Assembly (NCBI RefSeq): GCF_002272075.1
Contig: NZ_NPBJ01000022.1
Coordinates: 1 to 64,000, forward strand
Length of the DNA: 64,000 nt
DNA from: Terribacillus saccharophilus
Lineage (GTDB): Bacteria; Bacillota; Bacilli; Bacillales; Amphibacillaceae
Direction of reading: 5' to 3'
The notes under the pieces were generated by a model. The model ran no database searches. It saw only the letters and a program-made list of their open reading frames with translations, and was not told where the DNA came from. This document shows, piece by piece, positions 34,603 through 44,539 of the stretch. The number at the start of each line of letters is the position of its first letter. The stretch's first letter is position 1. Made by a program: the position numbers and the translations under genes.

Positions 34603-36179
34603 CACTTCTTTACTCTCCAATTATGGTTGCAAGTTGCTTCAATTACACTACGCTCGCTGATGTAATCTGCAATCAGCTCTGTCATATCTGTTGTGATCTC
34701 CTTGACCACTTGCTTTCCTTTAAACATGACGTAGTCTCCCCCGCCAGCAGCCCGATAATTATTCATTACTACCTCATACATCTCATCTGCAATGACAGGG
34801 TTGCCCTTGATGTTTAATTCTTGTACTCGGTCTCCGACCTCACGACTGATATCTAATGTATAGTCGATACCTTCCCACATATCGTAATTGTAATGCTGTG
34901 GCTTAGGTTCCAGGAAGGAGCGGCTCACCTCAAGTTCACCCTCTTGGTCCAAATTGAAGTAAGTGGCAGAGAGTTCGAGTGCATGCTTCATATCTGCTCC
35001 AGAAATCTCAATCACCTTCAACGTGTTTGGATAGATATAATTGGAGACGATATCTCGCATCGTAATATTCTGTGGGAATCCAGGTGACGCATTATGAAAC
35101 AATGCTGTACTGGAGATAGCAACATTCGCTGCATCCATCTGTACTTTATTGATAAATTCGATAAATGGTGTCTCCTTCACCCTCGTTTCAAATGCATCAT
35201 GGATGATCATATCTCCATCTATTTTTCCGATCGGCTGGTCCAGCCATTTCTGTGTTTCTTCTTCATAGGAAGAAACTAGTCTCAAAATCGTTTTATCGGG
35301 CTCGATTTCATTCGTGATTGTATGTAATTTCGCCTCTGATATGACATGTTTCCTACTATTATATAGATGCTCGACAGTAATTGAAACTTCTCCAAGGAAT
35401 GCACCATTGGATCCAGGCTGCACAACGGTCACATTATTCACTTTTTCAGCGAGTGATCGGTGCTGGTGACCAGTGACCAAAATATCAATTCCTTCTATTG
35501 AATGGCAAATTTCATAGCCTACATTTTCACCAGTGAGTGATTCTGTCGGCTCTCCTGTATCAAGGTCCCGTTCGAACCCGCCATGATAAGCGACAATTAG
35601 GACATCAGGCTGTTCTTTCTCCCGAACTTCCTTCACCCATCTCCTTGTCGATTCCAGGACATGCTCGAATGCAAGCCCCTCAATGTGATTCGGATCTTCC
35701 CAGTTTGGTATGAAATGAGTAGTAATACCGATGATCGCTAATTTAACACCATCTATCTGTTTGATTTCATACGGTCTGCCGAATATAGGTTCCTTTTTCG
35801 TCTTATCAAGGATATTACCGCAAAGATACGGAAAGTCTGCAAGCTGAATTGCCGATTGCAGATACGGCATGCCATAGTTAAATTCATGATTGCCTATTAC
35901 CGCAGCATCATATTTTAGCTCATTCATACAGCGAATCAGCGGATTATCTTTACCTGCTTGGTATTTTGCATGGTGATACGTTAGCGGAGTACCTTGTATC
36001 ATATCCCCATTATCAAGCAGAAGAACATGCTTCTTTTCTTCTCTTATTCTTTTAATTAAGGTAGCTACCCGTGCCAGTCCCTGGGGAGCTGGTTCGTGAT
36101 CCCGGTATGTAGTAGGAAAGATATTTCCATGCACATCACTAGTAACGAGCATGGTGATATTTGTCACTTTATCAGACAT
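34602..36179 (-). CDS. Cytosolic metallophosphatase/5'-nucleotidase
   Basis: A 525-residue UshA/CpdB-type two-domain phosphoesterase. The metallophosphatase half has TSDVHGNIFP, LDNGDMIQGTPL, GNHEFNYG and VTGHQHR for two-metal binding. The C-terminal half has the 5'-nucleotidase substrate domain (NNYRAAGGGDYVMF). There is no signal peptide, so it should act in the cytosol, unlike UshA, on nucleotides or 2',3'-cyclic nucleotides. The ATG at 36179 has GGAGGA upstream. It is divergent from the Phn importer and shares an intergenic region with a Pho-type box. Confidence 0.87.
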   Translation of the reverse strand: MSDKVTNITMLVTSDVHGNIFPTTYRDHEPAPQGLARVATLIKRIREEKKHVLLLDNGDMIQGTPLTYHHAKYQAGKDNPLIRCMNELKYDAAVIGNHEFNYGMPYLQSAIQLADFPYLCGNILDKTKKEPIFGRPYEIKQIDGVKLAIIGITTHFIPNWEDPNHIEGLAFEHVLESTRRWVKEVREKEQPDVLIVAYHGGFERDLDTGEPTESLTGENVGYEICHSIEGIDILVTGHQHRSLAEKVNNVTVVQPGSNGAFLGEVSITVEHLYNSRKHVISEAKLHTITNEIEPDKTILRLVSSYEEETQKWLDQPIGKIDGDMIIHDAFETRVKETPFIEFINKVQMDAANVAISSTALFHNASPGFPQNITMRDIVSNYIYPNTLKVIEISGADMKHALELSATYFNLDQEGELEVSRSFLEPKPQHYNYDMWEGIDYTLDISREVGDRVQELNIKGNPVIADEMYEVVMNNYRAAGGGDYVMFKGKQVVKEITTDMTELIADYISERSVIEATCNHNWRVKK

Positions 36180-36256
36180 ACTTATGATTCCTCCGACCTC
36201 TTTTTCAGAATTAAAACAGTTTTTGCTATTATCTATCATAACATGCCAAATCTATC

Positions 36257-36284
36257 TTTACATTCTTATTACAGTAAGTTAACA
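36257..36284 (+). promoter_or_regulatory. Pho box, three 11-bp-spaced repeats
   Basis: TTTACA (36257), ATTACA (36268) and TTAACA (36279) are spaced exactly 11 bases apart, matching the Bacillus PhoP consensus TTHACA-N5 repeats. A -10-like TATAGT follows at 36305-36310, some 40 bases before the phnD-like start. Confidence 0.65.
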
Positions 36285-36351
36285 TAAATTGGAACAAGTC
36301 GTGATATAGTTGTTCATGCAGTGCAAATTAAACAATTTTTGGGGGTATATC

Positions 36352-37281
36352 ATGTTTAAGAAAATTGCAGGTGTTGGTGCGACTCTATTTCTTGCAGCAG
36401 GGTTGCTAAGTGCGTGCGGATCTGATGATTCAAGCGCAGAAGGCGAAGGCAGCAACGGAGATTTGAAAGAATTGCGTGTGCAATTCGTTCCTTCTCAGAA
36501 TGCAGAAACACTTGAAGCAAAAGCAGAGCCGCTTGCAGATCTTCTGGAAGAAGAACTGGACATTCCTGTTGAAGTAAGTGTATCTACTAACTACAACACT
36601 ATCATTGAGGCGATGGCTTCCGGCCAAGTAGATGTCGGCTTCCTACCGCCTACAGCATATGTATTGGCACATGACAAAGATGCTGCAGAAGTTATCCTTC
36701 AGTCTCAGCGTTATGGTGTTAATCCAGAAGACGGTTCACCAACTGACGAACTAGTAGATTTCTACTTAGCTCAATTCGTCGTGAAGAGCGATTCTGGAAT
36801 AGACTCTCTTGAGGACTTGAAAGACAAGACCATTGCAGTTCAGGATGTAACATCCTCTGCAGGTTATGTATGGCCTGCTGGTGCACTTGATGCTGCTGGT
36901 TTGGACATCCAGTCCGACTTGACTCCAACAACTGTAAAAGGTCATGATGCTGGTATCATCAGCGTATTGAACGGTGACACAGATGCAGCTGTAACATTCC
37001 AAGATGCACGTAACGTCGTTAAAGGTGACTACCCAACTGTCTTCGAGGATACGAAAGTAATTGCTACTACTGAAAAAATCCCGAATGATACAATTGCAGT
37101 TACTCCTGAAATCAATGACGAATGGAAAGAAAAAATCACTGATGCCTTCATCAACATCGGTAAAGATCCGGAAGGTTTGGAAATCATCCGTGATGTTTAC
37201 ACACATGAAGGTTACGTAAAATCTGATGATAGTAAATTCGAAGTTGTTCGCGAGTATTCCGAGAAATTTGCACAAGAATAA
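36352..37281 (+). CDS. phnD: Phosphonate-type ABC transporter substrate-binding lipoprotein
   Basis: A 309-residue lipoprotein. The signal peptide ends in the lipobox LLSAC, with lipidated Cys at residue 22. The mature part is a PhnD-type binding protein with RVQFVPSQNAETLEAKAEPL, the helix-start VDVGFLPPTAYVLAHDK and SSAGYVWPAGALDAAG, where phosphonate or phosphite contacts lie in the family. The ATG at 36352 has GGGGG upstream. First gene of the importer, with a likely Pho box in front. Confidence 0.9.
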   Translation: MFKKIAGVGATLFLAAGLLSACGSDDSSAEGEGSNGDLKELRVQFVPSQNAETLEAKAEPLADLLEEELDIPVEVSVSTNYNTIIEAMASGQVDVGFLPPTAYVLAHDKDAAEVILQSQRYGVNPEDGSPTDELVDFYLAQFVVKSDSGIDSLEDLKDKTIAVQDVTSSAGYVWPAGALDAAGLDIQSDLTPTTVKGHDAGIISVLNGDTDAAVTFQDARNVVKGDYPTVFEDTKVIATTEKIPNDTIAVTPEINDEWKEKITDAFINIGKDPEGLEIIRDVYTHEGYVKSDDSKFEVVREYSEKFAQE

Positions 37282-37302
37282 TAGAATAAACTAGCTATCA
37301 AT

Positions 37303-37343
37303 CCAGCCAGCCTGAGATTTCCTTAGACTGGCTGGGCTTTTGT
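37303..37343 (+). terminator. Hairpin between phnD and phnC
   Basis: CCAGCCAG and CTGGCTGG with a 17-base loop and CTTTT following. Probably a partial terminator that keeps the binding protein more abundant than the membrane parts. Confidence 0.55.
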
Positions 37344-37417
37344 CTGTAACTATATCTTTTCTTAACTGTATTTTTTCTGCTTTACTATTAAACTACATAA
37401 AAAGGTTGGTATAGAAA

Positions 37418-38200
37418 GTGATAGAATTTCGCAATGTTTCGAAAACATATCCGAACGGCGTCAAAGGTTTGAAAAACATCAACTTAACTATCGAAAAAGG
37501 CGAGTTTATTGTCATTGTTGGTCTTTCCGGTGCCGGTAAGTCTACATTGCTGCGCTCGATTAATAGATTGCATGAAATTTCCGAAGGCGAAATTATGATT
37601 GATAATGAATCCATTACAGCTGCTAAAGGAAAGAATTTGCGCCATATCCGTCGTGATATTGGCATGATTTTCCAAAACTTCAATCTCGTCAAACGTTCTA
37701 CTGTTTTGCGGAATGTCCTTTCCGGCCGTGTTGCTTACCATAACACGCTGCGGACTGTATTCGGCTTATTCCCGAAAGAGGATGTCAACTTGGCTCTCAA
37801 TGCACTAGATCGTGTGAATATTGTCGAGAAGGCCTATACGCGTTCTGACCAGCTTTCTGGCGGACAGCAGCAGCGTGTATCGATTGCCAGAGCTTTGGCA
37901 CAGGAAGCGAAAATCATCCTTGCTGATGAGCCAGTAGCTTCTCTTGATCCGCTGACAACGAAACAAGTAATGGATGATTTGAAAAAGATTAACCAAGAGC
38001 TTGGTATTACGACTGTCGTCAACCTTCACTTCATCGATATCGCACGTCAATATGCTACACGCATCATCGGTTTGAATGCGGGAGAAGTTGTGTTCGACGG
38101 ACCAGTGGATGAAGCGACTGATGAGAAATTCCAGGAAATCTACGGACAGCAGCTGGAAAAAGAACAGCAGCGAGGTCCAATTGGAGAGGGTGCCGAATGA
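37418..38200 (+). CDS. phnC: Phosphonate ABC transporter ATPase
   Basis: A 260-residue ATPase with Walker [12 protein letters not shown], signature [15 protein letters not shown], Walker [13 protein letters not shown] and the PhnC-typical [18 protein letters not shown]. It begins at GTG with a weak AAAGG some 12 bases upstream. It overlaps the first permease gene by four bases. Confidence 0.93.
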   Translation: MIEFRNVSKTYPNGVKGLKNINLTIEKGEFIVIVGLSGAGKSTLLRSINRLHEISEGEIMIDNESITAAKGKNLRHIRRDIGMIFQNFNLVKRSTVLRNVLSGRVAYHNTLRTVFGLFPKEDVNLALNALDRVNIVEKAYTRSDQLSGGQQQRVSIARALAQEAKIILADEPVASLDPLTTKQVMDDLKKINQELGITTVVNLHFIDIARQYATRIIGLNAGEVVFDGPVDEATDEKFQEIYGQQLEKEQQRGPIGEGAE

Positions 38201-38988
38201 GCCAGCCTCCGAAAAAGACGATTCCAAAACCGCCTACCAGAATCAAACATTATCTGACAGCGGCAATCGTACTGGTCCTGCTTGCCCTAAGTTATATTCA
38301 GACAGGCTCCAGCTTTATGGATTTGATAACGAACCGCGATCAAATGGCCAGCCTTGTCATCGATATGTTCCCGCCGGATTGGGCCTACTTTGAGAAAATC
38401 ATCGAACCGATGCTTGAGACAATCCGCATGGCTGTCATCGGAACGACATTCGGAGCTATCATATCCGTTCCAGTCATTCTGCTTTGTGCAAACAACGTGA
38501 ACCGGATACCTTGGATCTCTTATCCAGCACGATTTGTACTGAACTTGATCAGAACAGTTCCGGAGCTATTGCTTGCAGCTATTTTCGTAGCAATTTTTGG
38601 TTTAGGTATGATTCCTGGTATCTTTGCTTTGACGATCTTCTCCGTGGGGATTATCGCAAAATTGACATATGAATCCGTCGAAGGAATCGACAAAGGGCCA
38701 ATGGAAGCTATGACAGCGGTTGGTGCGAACAAAGTCCAGTGGATTACTTTCGCTATCATCCCTCAGGCTGCTGCCTATTTCGTTTCGTATGTGCTGTATA
38801 CATTCGAGGTAAATATTCGTGCCGCTGCCATCCTTGGCCTCGTAGGTGCAGGCGGTATCGGTCTTTATTATGACAGCAACCTTGGTTTCTTAAATTATCC
38901 ACGTGTCAATACCTTGATTATTGCAACCCTTGCCGTTGTATTGATCATCGATTTTGTGAGTAACAAACTACGGGAGAAATTACTATGA
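38197..38988 (+). CDS. phnE: Phosphonate ABC permease 1
   Basis: A 263-residue BPD-type inner-membrane permease with about six helices. The EAA-type loop for contact with the ATPase is [32 protein letters not shown], and the PhnE-typical [18 protein letters not shown] follows. It is coupled to phnC and to the second permease by four-base overlaps. Confidence 0.92.
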   Translation: MSQPPKKTIPKPPTRIKHYLTAAIVLVLLALSYIQTGSSFMDLITNRDQMASLVIDMFPPDWAYFEKIIEPMLETIRMAVIGTTFGAIISVPVILLCANNVNRIPWISYPARFVLNLIRTVPELLLAAIFVAIFGLGMIPGIFALTIFSVGIIAKLTYESVEGIDKGPMEAMTAVGANKVQWITFAIIPQAAAYFVSYVLYTFEVNIRAAAILGLVGAGGIGLYYDSNLGFLNYPRVNTLIIATLAVVLIIDFVSNKLREKLL

Positions 38989-39797
38989 GCCAATTACCTA
39001 CACATACTGTCGATAAACCAAAAGGCCGCGGTAAAAAGGTCTTCAACCGTGTGTTGATCCTAGTCATCCTGGCTGCTATCTATGTTTGGGCTTTTGCTGG
39101 AATAGAAGAATTTGAAATCAAGGAGACTGCTGGTCAGATTTCCAAGGCGATTTTCGATGGTATCATCCATCCGGATTGGGCATTCGTAAATGAAGAAGAA
39201 GGTCTTATCTTCGGATTGATTGATACACTGGCTATCTCTATCCTTGGTACGTTCATTTCAGCTATTCTTACCATACCATTCGGTTTCTGGGCCGCGAGCC
39301 GCAAAGATAAATCCGGATTTTTTGTTACCGGTTTGGGCCGATTCGTACTTAGCTTCATTCGGGTATTCCCAGAGGTTGTTCTGGCGATTATCTTCATTAA
39401 AGCTGTCGGTCCTGGATCGTTTGCTGGGGTACTCGCATTGGGTCTGCATTCCATCGGGATGCTAGGTAAACTATTTGCTGAAGAAGTAGAAGCAATTGAT
39501 CACGGTCCACGTGAAGCCTTGATTGCTACAGGAGCTAACCGCATCCAAGTACTCGTCTATTCCGTATTGCCGCAAGTACTGCCTGGATTCATCTCCTACA
39601 CACTCTACCGTTTCGAGCTGAATGTCCGGGGAGCTTCCATCCTCGGTATTATCGGCGCAGGTGGTATTGGAGCTCCGCTTATTTTCGCTTTGACTTCTCG
39701 TAACTGGCCGCGCGTTGGTGTCATTCTACTTGGTATCATTGTATTGGTATCGGCGATTGACTTAATTTCTGGCTATTTGCGTAAAAAGATTGTATAA
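38985..39797 (+). CDS. phnE: Phosphonate ABC permease 2
   Basis: A 270-residue second permease, homologous to permease 1: EEVEAIDHGPREALIATGANRIQVLVYSVLPQ and LNVRGASILGIIGAGGIG are the matching motifs. Two separate permeases make a heterodimer in many Firmicute Phn importers. No C-P lyase, phosphonatase or phosphite dehydrogenase gene is in the window, so the imported compound is unresolved. Confidence 0.92.
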   Translation: MSQLPTHTVDKPKGRGKKVFNRVLILVILAAIYVWAFAGIEEFEIKETAGQISKAIFDGIIHPDWAFVNEEEGLIFGLIDTLAISILGTFISAILTIPFGFWAASRKDKSGFFVTGLGRFVLSFIRVFPEVVLAIIFIKAVGPGSFAGVLALGLHSIGMLGKLFAEEVEAIDHGPREALIATGANRIQVLVYSVLPQVLPGFISYTLYRFELNVRGASILGIIGAGGIGAPLIFALTSRNWPRVGVILLGIIVLVSAIDLISGYLRKKIV

Positions 39798-39799
39798 AG

Positions 39800-39838
39800 A
39801 AAACAGCGATTCTGCTTTAAGCAGAATCGCTGTTTTTT
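39800..39838. terminator. Terminator after the Phn importer
   Basis: A perfect 16-bp stem around TTTAA with T runs, between convergent genes. Confidence 0.95.
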
Positions 39839-40400
39839 AGTTCAATACAGTTGTACGTTCGCTTGCAGGCACTCTTGGCTTCACTTTCGGTTCTTTACCG
39901 ATAAACCCGACCTGCAGGAGTCCGATATTACGTTCACCTGGTCTGATTTGGAGTAATTCTCTCGCATCTGCATTCTCGAGCAATGTATTCGTCTTCCAGA
40001 TTGTTCCGATGCCTTTTTCCCATGCAAGCAGGCTGAAATTCTGGATTAGCATACTAGCAGATGCATAATCTTCTTCACGGAATTTCATTTGCGTATTTTC
40101 CTCTAAAACGACAGCAATCCAAAGCGGAACATCAGTAATCTTCTTTTTTAATGCCTCTGCTTTTTTCTCTTTTTCTTCAGCTGTTGCAGCACCTTTCGCC
40201 CCTTGCTTCGAATTGATTTCACCCAGCTTTTGTTTCGTCTCACCATCAATTAAAATAAAACGCCAAGGCTGCGTCATTTTATGGTTTGGCACCCACACTG
40301 CTATATCAAGTAGTTCCTGTATCTCCTCGTAAGAGATTCTTTTACTAGTATCATAATTCGTAATTGATCTTCTATCTTTTATCAGCTGCTCTAATTGCAT
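39837..40400 (-). CDS. Nitroreductase family protein
   Basis: A 187-residue FMN-dependent nitroreductase. The N-terminal FMN-contact RRSITNYD, the helix IAVWVPNHKMTQPWRFILIDG and the C-terminal GFIGKEPKVKPRVP are typical of the small YdgI/NfsA-like group. A strong Fur-type box 40 bases upstream suggests iron control, so a role in flavin or ferric-siderophore reduction is possible; this is inferred. Confidence 0.87.
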   Translation of the reverse strand: MQLEQLIKDRRSITNYDTSKRISYEEIQELLDIAVWVPNHKMTQPWRFILIDGETKQKLGEINSKQGAKGAATAEEKEKKAEALKKKITDVPLWIAVVLEENTQMKFREEDYASASMLIQNFSLLAWEKGIGTIWKTNTLLENADARELLQIRPGERNIGLLQVGFIGKEPKVKPRVPASERTTVLN

Positions 40401-40440
40401 CTGTCACACTCCTCTTCCATTCTCCGTGCTTTTCTTTAAT

Positions 40441-40460
40441 TGAAAATCATTATCATTATC
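40441..40460. promoter_or_regulatory. Fur-type box before the nitroreductase gene
   Basis: TGAAAATCATTATCA matches the 7-1-7 Fur consensus TGATAATNATTATCA at 13 of 14 defined positions, and the extended GAAAATCATTATCATTATC matches 17 of 19. Confidence 0.7.
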
Positions 40461-40574
40461 ATATCTGAATATTCCATACAATGTCAATGTGCTATCTATC
40501 TGGAAAAAATCTTACTTTTTTATGAAAGTTTCTGAATAACGCTTGAACAGACCTTTATTTTGTGACAATATAAA

Positions 40575-40595
40575 TGATAACGAATCTCATTCTCA
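40575..40595. promoter_or_regulatory. Fur-type box before the siderophore ATPase gene
   Basis: TGATAACGAATCTCATTCTC plus a final A resembles Bacillus Fur boxes of the TGATAATGATTCTCATTATC form. It lies 32 bases before the start codon, so it would cover the promoter or leader. Confidence 0.6.
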
Positions 40596-40626
40596 AATCA
40601 AAGAGAAGAGGAAAGGGGTACCAGTA

Positions 40627-41460
40627 ATGGGACGTTTACAAACGGAATTACTTGAAGTAGCCTATGGAGATAAATCAATCGTAAAAGATTTAACTATAGA
40701 AATTCCTAAAGGAAAGATTACAGCTCTTGTTGGAGCTAATGGTTCCGGCAAATCCACTATACTTAAGACAATGGCGCGTGTCATGAAGCCGAAAAACGGC
40801 ACGGTACTATTGGACGGGAAAAGCATTCATAAACAATCAACGAAAGCTGTCGCGAAGCAGCTTGCCATCCTTCCTCAGAATCCTGTTGCACCCGAGGGTT
40901 TGACAGTGTCTGAGCTTGTAGCATATGGCCGCTATCCACATCAGAAAGGGTTCGGCACTCTTACTCCTTATGATAAGGAAGTAATTGCATGGGCAATTGA
41001 AGTGACAGCGATGGAGGATTTCGCACAGCGTGCGGTCGACCAGCTTTCCGGCGGACAGCGTCAGCGCGCTTGGATTGCAATGGCATTGGCACAAGAAACG
41101 GAAACACTCTTCCTTGATGAGCCGACGACATTCCTCGATATGGCACATCAGTTGGAAGTGCTTATGCTATTGCATAAACTGAATCGTGAAGAAAACCGTA
41201 CGATCGTCATGGTTGTACACGATCTCAATCATGCTACACGTTATGCAGATCACATGATTGCTATCAAAAAAGGACAGGTAATTTGCGAAGGTTCACCTGT
41301 TGATACTGTTACTGCAGAGAACCTGAGGGAAGTATTCAACATCGAAGCTGATGTGATTATCGACCCGCGTTCAGGAGTGCCTCTCTGCTTGCCTTATAAT
41401 ATTCTTGGAAGTGCAGCTCCTGTTGCGCAAGAGCGTATCATCGAAAAAACTTTGGCATAA
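40627..41460 (+). CDS. yusV: Iron-siderophore ABC transporter ATPase (YusV/FhuC-like)
   Basis: A 277-residue ATPase of the FepC/FhuC type. Walker [10 protein letters not shown], signature [17 protein letters not shown], Walker [13 protein letters not shown] and [11 protein letters not shown] are diagnostic of siderophore-uptake ATPases. The ATG at 40627 has AAAGGGG upstream. There is no permease or binding protein next to it; like YusV it may serve several importers encoded elsewhere. A Fur-type box supports induction by iron shortage. Confidence 0.9.
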   Translation: MGRLQTELLEVAYGDKSIVKDLTIEIPKGKITALVGANGSGKSTILKTMARVMKPKNGTVLLDGKSIHKQSTKAVAKQLAILPQNPVAPEGLTVSELVAYGRYPHQKGFGTLTPYDKEVIAWAIEVTAMEDFAQRAVDQLSGGQRQRAWIAMALAQETETLFLDEPTTFLDMAHQLEVLMLLHKLNREENRTIVMVVHDLNHATRYADHMIAIKKGQVICEGSPVDTVTAENLREVFNIEADVIIDPRSGVPLCLPYNILGSAAPVAQERIIEKTLA

Positions 41461-41463
41461 ACT

Positions 41464-41494
41464 AAACGCGTTGCAGCTATCTGCAACGCGTTTT
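41464..41494. terminator. Terminator between the ATPase and ansR
   Basis: AAACGCGTTGCAG with its complement around CTAT, between convergent genes. Confidence 0.9.
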
Positions 41495-41825
41495 ATAATA
41501 CCTGTTCTTCTTCCATTTGCCTCGTTACCCGGATAAACGCAACTGCCCCGCTTATCTCCTTTTCGGTTAGCTCCCTTTGATCGACAGTCAGCTTCGTACT
41601 CCCCCGCTCCGTCAGCTCCATTTGCTTATCAAAATGACGCCCCAGCAAATCGTCACAGCTTGTACCAAATAAGTCTGCCAGCATAATCAATGCCTCAAAT
41701 GACGGACGCCGATATCCGGATTCGTAGCCTGCATAAGTGCTTTTTGCTATACCGAGACGGTCTGCGGTATCTTGCAGCGACCAATTTTTCTTTTTCCTTA
41801 ATTCTGATAGCCGATCCAGATTCAT
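41493..41825 (-). CDS. ansR: XRE-family regulator AnsR
   Basis: A 110-residue repressor with an N-terminal helix-turn-helix (residues 4-60: WSLQDTADRLGIAKSTYAGYESGYRRPS). It is divergent from ansA, the same arrangement as the aspartate-responsive repressor AnsR of Bacillus subtilis, which represses ansAB. The operator is likely within 41826-41984, but I could not identify it. Confidence 0.82.
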   Translation of the reverse strand: MNLDRLSELRKKKNWSLQDTADRLGIAKSTYAGYESGYRRPSFEALIMLADLFGTSCDDLLGRHFDKQMELTERGSTKLTVDQRELTEKEISGAVAFIRVTRQMEEEQVL

Positions 41826-41984
41826 CTTACTTCCCCCGCTCTATTATCTTCCTATTATTATAGCATCGTTTCGTACGCGATACGAATAATATATTCTTGA
41901 TTAACCCTAATTCCTTCTCTATAATTAAGTTTAAAGTACGCAATTAGCGAATTACATTTGAGATAGATAGAAGAGGTGCAGGGA

Positions 41985-42980
41985 ATGAAGAAGCTATTAT
42001 TACTTACCACCGGCGGCACCATTGCATCAGTCGAAGGAGCAAACGGCCTATCACCGGCTGTAGATGCGAATGAATTGTTAAGCTTTGTTTCCAACATGGA
42101 TAATGATTATACAATGGAAACAGTCTCACTTATGAATCTGGACAGCACAAACATGCAACCGGAAGATTGGGTGTCGATGGCTGAGGCAGTCAAAGATCAT
42201 TATGATGCTTACGATGGCTTTGTCATCACGCACGGAACCGACACGATGGCTTATACGGCAGCGGCTCTGTCCTATATGCTGCAGAATGCGAGTAAACCAA
42301 TTGTGATTACCGGCTCGCAAATACCGATTACATTTCAAAAAACAGATGCCAAGAAAAATATCAAAGATGCCATCCGGTTTGCCTGTGAAGAAATCGGGGG
42401 TGTCTACGTTGTATTCGATGGCCGCGTTATACAAGGAACACGGGCAATCAAGCTGCGGACGAAAAGCTATGATGCATTCGAAAGCATCAATTACCCTTAC
42501 ATCGCCTTCATCCATGAAGATGAGGTTGAATATAACAAAAAAATTCAAAGCGAAAAACTGCCGTTTACCGTTGATACTTCCCTCTGTACTGATGTACTCT
42601 TATTAAGGCTGTATCCGGGTCTCAAGCCCGAGATATTGGATGCTTTAGCGAGCATGTATAAAGGTATCGTAATTGAGAGCTATGGCAGCGGCGGTATTCC
42701 ATTCGAAGGACGCGACCTTCTGGAAAAGATAAACGAATTGGTTGAAAGAGGTATTGTAGTCGTTATCACTACACAATGCTTAGAGGAAGGCGAAGACATG
42801 AGTATTTACGAAGTCGGCCGCCGCATCAATCAAGAGTTGGTGACTCGTTCAAGCAATATGAACACAGAGGCCATCGTTCCGAAGCTCATGTGGGCGCTCG
42901 GCCAATCCACTGATCCGAAGGAAGTTAAACGCATGATGGAAAGACCGATCGCTGAAGATATTACTATATGGCCCTCTTAA
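41985..42980 (+). CDS. ansA: L-asparaginase
   Basis: A 331-residue type I asparaginase hydrolysing asparagine to aspartate and ammonia. The nucleophile Thr lies in [11 protein letters not shown] (near residue 11), and the second catalytic pair in [13 protein letters not shown]. There is no signal peptide, so it is cytosolic. The ATG at 41985 has GAGGTGCAGGGA upstream; an in-frame GTG three codons earlier lies within that site. It is followed after 25 bases by the aspartase gene. Confidence 0.95.
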   Translation: MKKLLLLTTGGTIASVEGANGLSPAVDANELLSFVSNMDNDYTMETVSLMNLDSTNMQPEDWVSMAEAVKDHYDAYDGFVITHGTDTMAYTAAALSYMLQNASKPIVITGSQIPITFQKTDAKKNIKDAIRFACEEIGGVYVVFDGRVIQGTRAIKLRTKSYDAFESINYPYIAFIHEDEVEYNKKIQSEKLPFTVDTSLCTDVLLLRLYPGLKPEILDALASMYKGIVIESYGSGGIPFEGRDLLEKINELVERGIVVVITTQCLEEGEDMSIYEVGRRINQELVTRSSNMNTEAIVPKLMWALGQSTDPKEVKRMMERPIAEDITIWPS

Positions 42981-43005
42981 ATAAGTGAAAAGGAAGGTTC
43001 AGGTC

Positions 43006-44433
43006 ATGGCAGACTTACAAGAGAACTATCGGATTGAGAAAGACTTTCTGGGAGAAAAACAAATTATAAAAGATGCGTATTACGGAATTCAGACGCTGCG
43101 AGCGTCAGAGAATTTCCCGATAACTGGTTATCGCATCCATGAAGAAATGATCAAAGCGCTTGGTATTGTGAAAAAATCAGCTGCCCTTGCTAATATGGAT
43201 GTAAAACGGTTGTATGAAGGGCTAGGCAATGCAATTGTTCAAGCATCAGATGAACTAATAAACGGCCAATGGCATGACCAGTTCATCGTGGATCCAATTC
43301 AAGGCGGTGCTGGAACTTCCATCAATATGAATGCTAATGAAGTCATCACGAATCGCGCCCTAGAGATCCTAGGTCATGAAAAAGGCGACTACCAGCATTT
43401 GAGCCCTAATACACATGTAAATATGTCTCAATCGACGAATGATGTATTTCCGACAGCAATTCATATTTCAACATTGAACATGCTCGAAAGATTGCTCGAT
43501 ACAATGGAATATATGCAAGGAGAATTCAAGAAGAAAGCAATACAGTTCGATTCTGTCATCAAAATGGGACGTACGCATCTTCAGGATGCGGTACCAATTC
43601 GTTTAGGTCAGGAATTCGAAGCTTACAGCCGTGTGCTGGAAAGAGATATTAAACGTATCAAACAGTCACGCCAGCACTTGTATGAGGTCAATATGGGAGC
43701 AACAGCCGTCGGTACAGGTTTGAATGCAAACCCGAAATATATTGAGGAAGTCGTAAAGCATTTGGCTGCCAACAGTGGTTTGCCGCTTGTAACTGCTGAG
43801 AATCTTGTGGATGCAACACAAAATACAGATGCCTATACTGAGGTTTCTGCTGCTCTGAAGGTTTGTATGATGAACATGTCCAAAATTGCGAATGACCTTC
43901 GCTTGATGGCTTCTGGTCCAAGAGCTGGACTGAATGAAATCAACCTGCCAGCACGGCAGCCGGGTTCGTCCATCATGCCAGGGAAAGTGAATCCAGTCAT
44001 GGCTGAGCTAATCAACCAGATTGCATTCCAAGTAATCGGCAATGATAACACGATCTGCTTGGCCTCCGAAGCTGGGCAGCTTGAATTGAATGTCATGGAA
44101 CCTGTACTCGTTTTCAACCTTTTACAGTCCATCAGCATCATGAATAATGGCTTCCGATCCTTCACAGATAACTGCCTGATCGGTATCGAAGCGAATGAAG
44201 CGTTGCTGAAGGAATATGTAGATAAAAGTGTTGGTTTGCTAACTGCAGTAAACCCGCATTTGGGATATGAAGTTGCTGCGCGGATTGCACGTGAAGCGAT
44301 CCTTACGGGCAAATCCATCCGTGAGCTTTGCCTGCAACATGATGTATTAACCGAAGAAGAGCTTGATATTATCTTAAATCCTTACGAAATGACGAAACCG
44401 GGTATTGCAGGTGAGGAGCTTTTTGATAGATAA
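43006..44433 (+). CDS. ansB: Aspartate ammonia-lyase
   Basis: A 475-residue aspartase of the fumarase/aspartase superfamily, deaminating aspartate to fumarate. The catalytic SS loop GSSIMPGKVNP is intact, along with MSQSTNDVFPTA and GRTHLQDAVPI. The ATG at 43006 has GGAAGG upstream; an in-frame GTG seven codons earlier lacks a site. With ansA it channels asparagine into the TCA cycle. Confidence 0.96.
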   Translation: MADLQENYRIEKDFLGEKQIIKDAYYGIQTLRASENFPITGYRIHEEMIKALGIVKKSAALANMDVKRLYEGLGNAIVQASDELINGQWHDQFIVDPIQGGAGTSINMNANEVITNRALEILGHEKGDYQHLSPNTHVNMSQSTNDVFPTAIHISTLNMLERLLDTMEYMQGEFKKKAIQFDSVIKMGRTHLQDAVPIRLGQEFEAYSRVLERDIKRIKQSRQHLYEVNMGATAVGTGLNANPKYIEEVVKHLAANSGLPLVTAENLVDATQNTDAYTEVSAALKVCMMNMSKIANDLRLMASGPRAGLNEINLPARQPGSSIMPGKVNPVMAELINQIAFQVIGNDNTICLASEAGQLELNVMEPVLVFNLLQSISIMNNGFRSFTDNCLIGIEANEALLKEYVDKSVGLLTAVNPHLGYEVAARIAREAILTGKSIRELCLQHDVLTEEELDIILNPYEMTKPGIAGEELFDR

Positions 44434-44502
44434 TAGGAGGATGTGCGTGCGTTCCGATTTTTAAAAAACGGTATGCGCTGCACATTTTTATCCGTTTTCA
44501 TA

Positions 44503-44516
44503 TGTAAGCGGGTTCA
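44503..44516 (+). promoter_or_regulatory. Candidate CcpA cre site
   Basis: TGTAAGCGGGTTCA matches the cre consensus TGWAANCGNTNWCA at all but one defined position. It lies in the ansB-mleN gap, just before the mleN ribosome site, and could be a carbon-control roadblock. Confidence 0.35.
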
Positions 44517-44539
44517 ATATCTTTTTAGGAGGACTGGAC

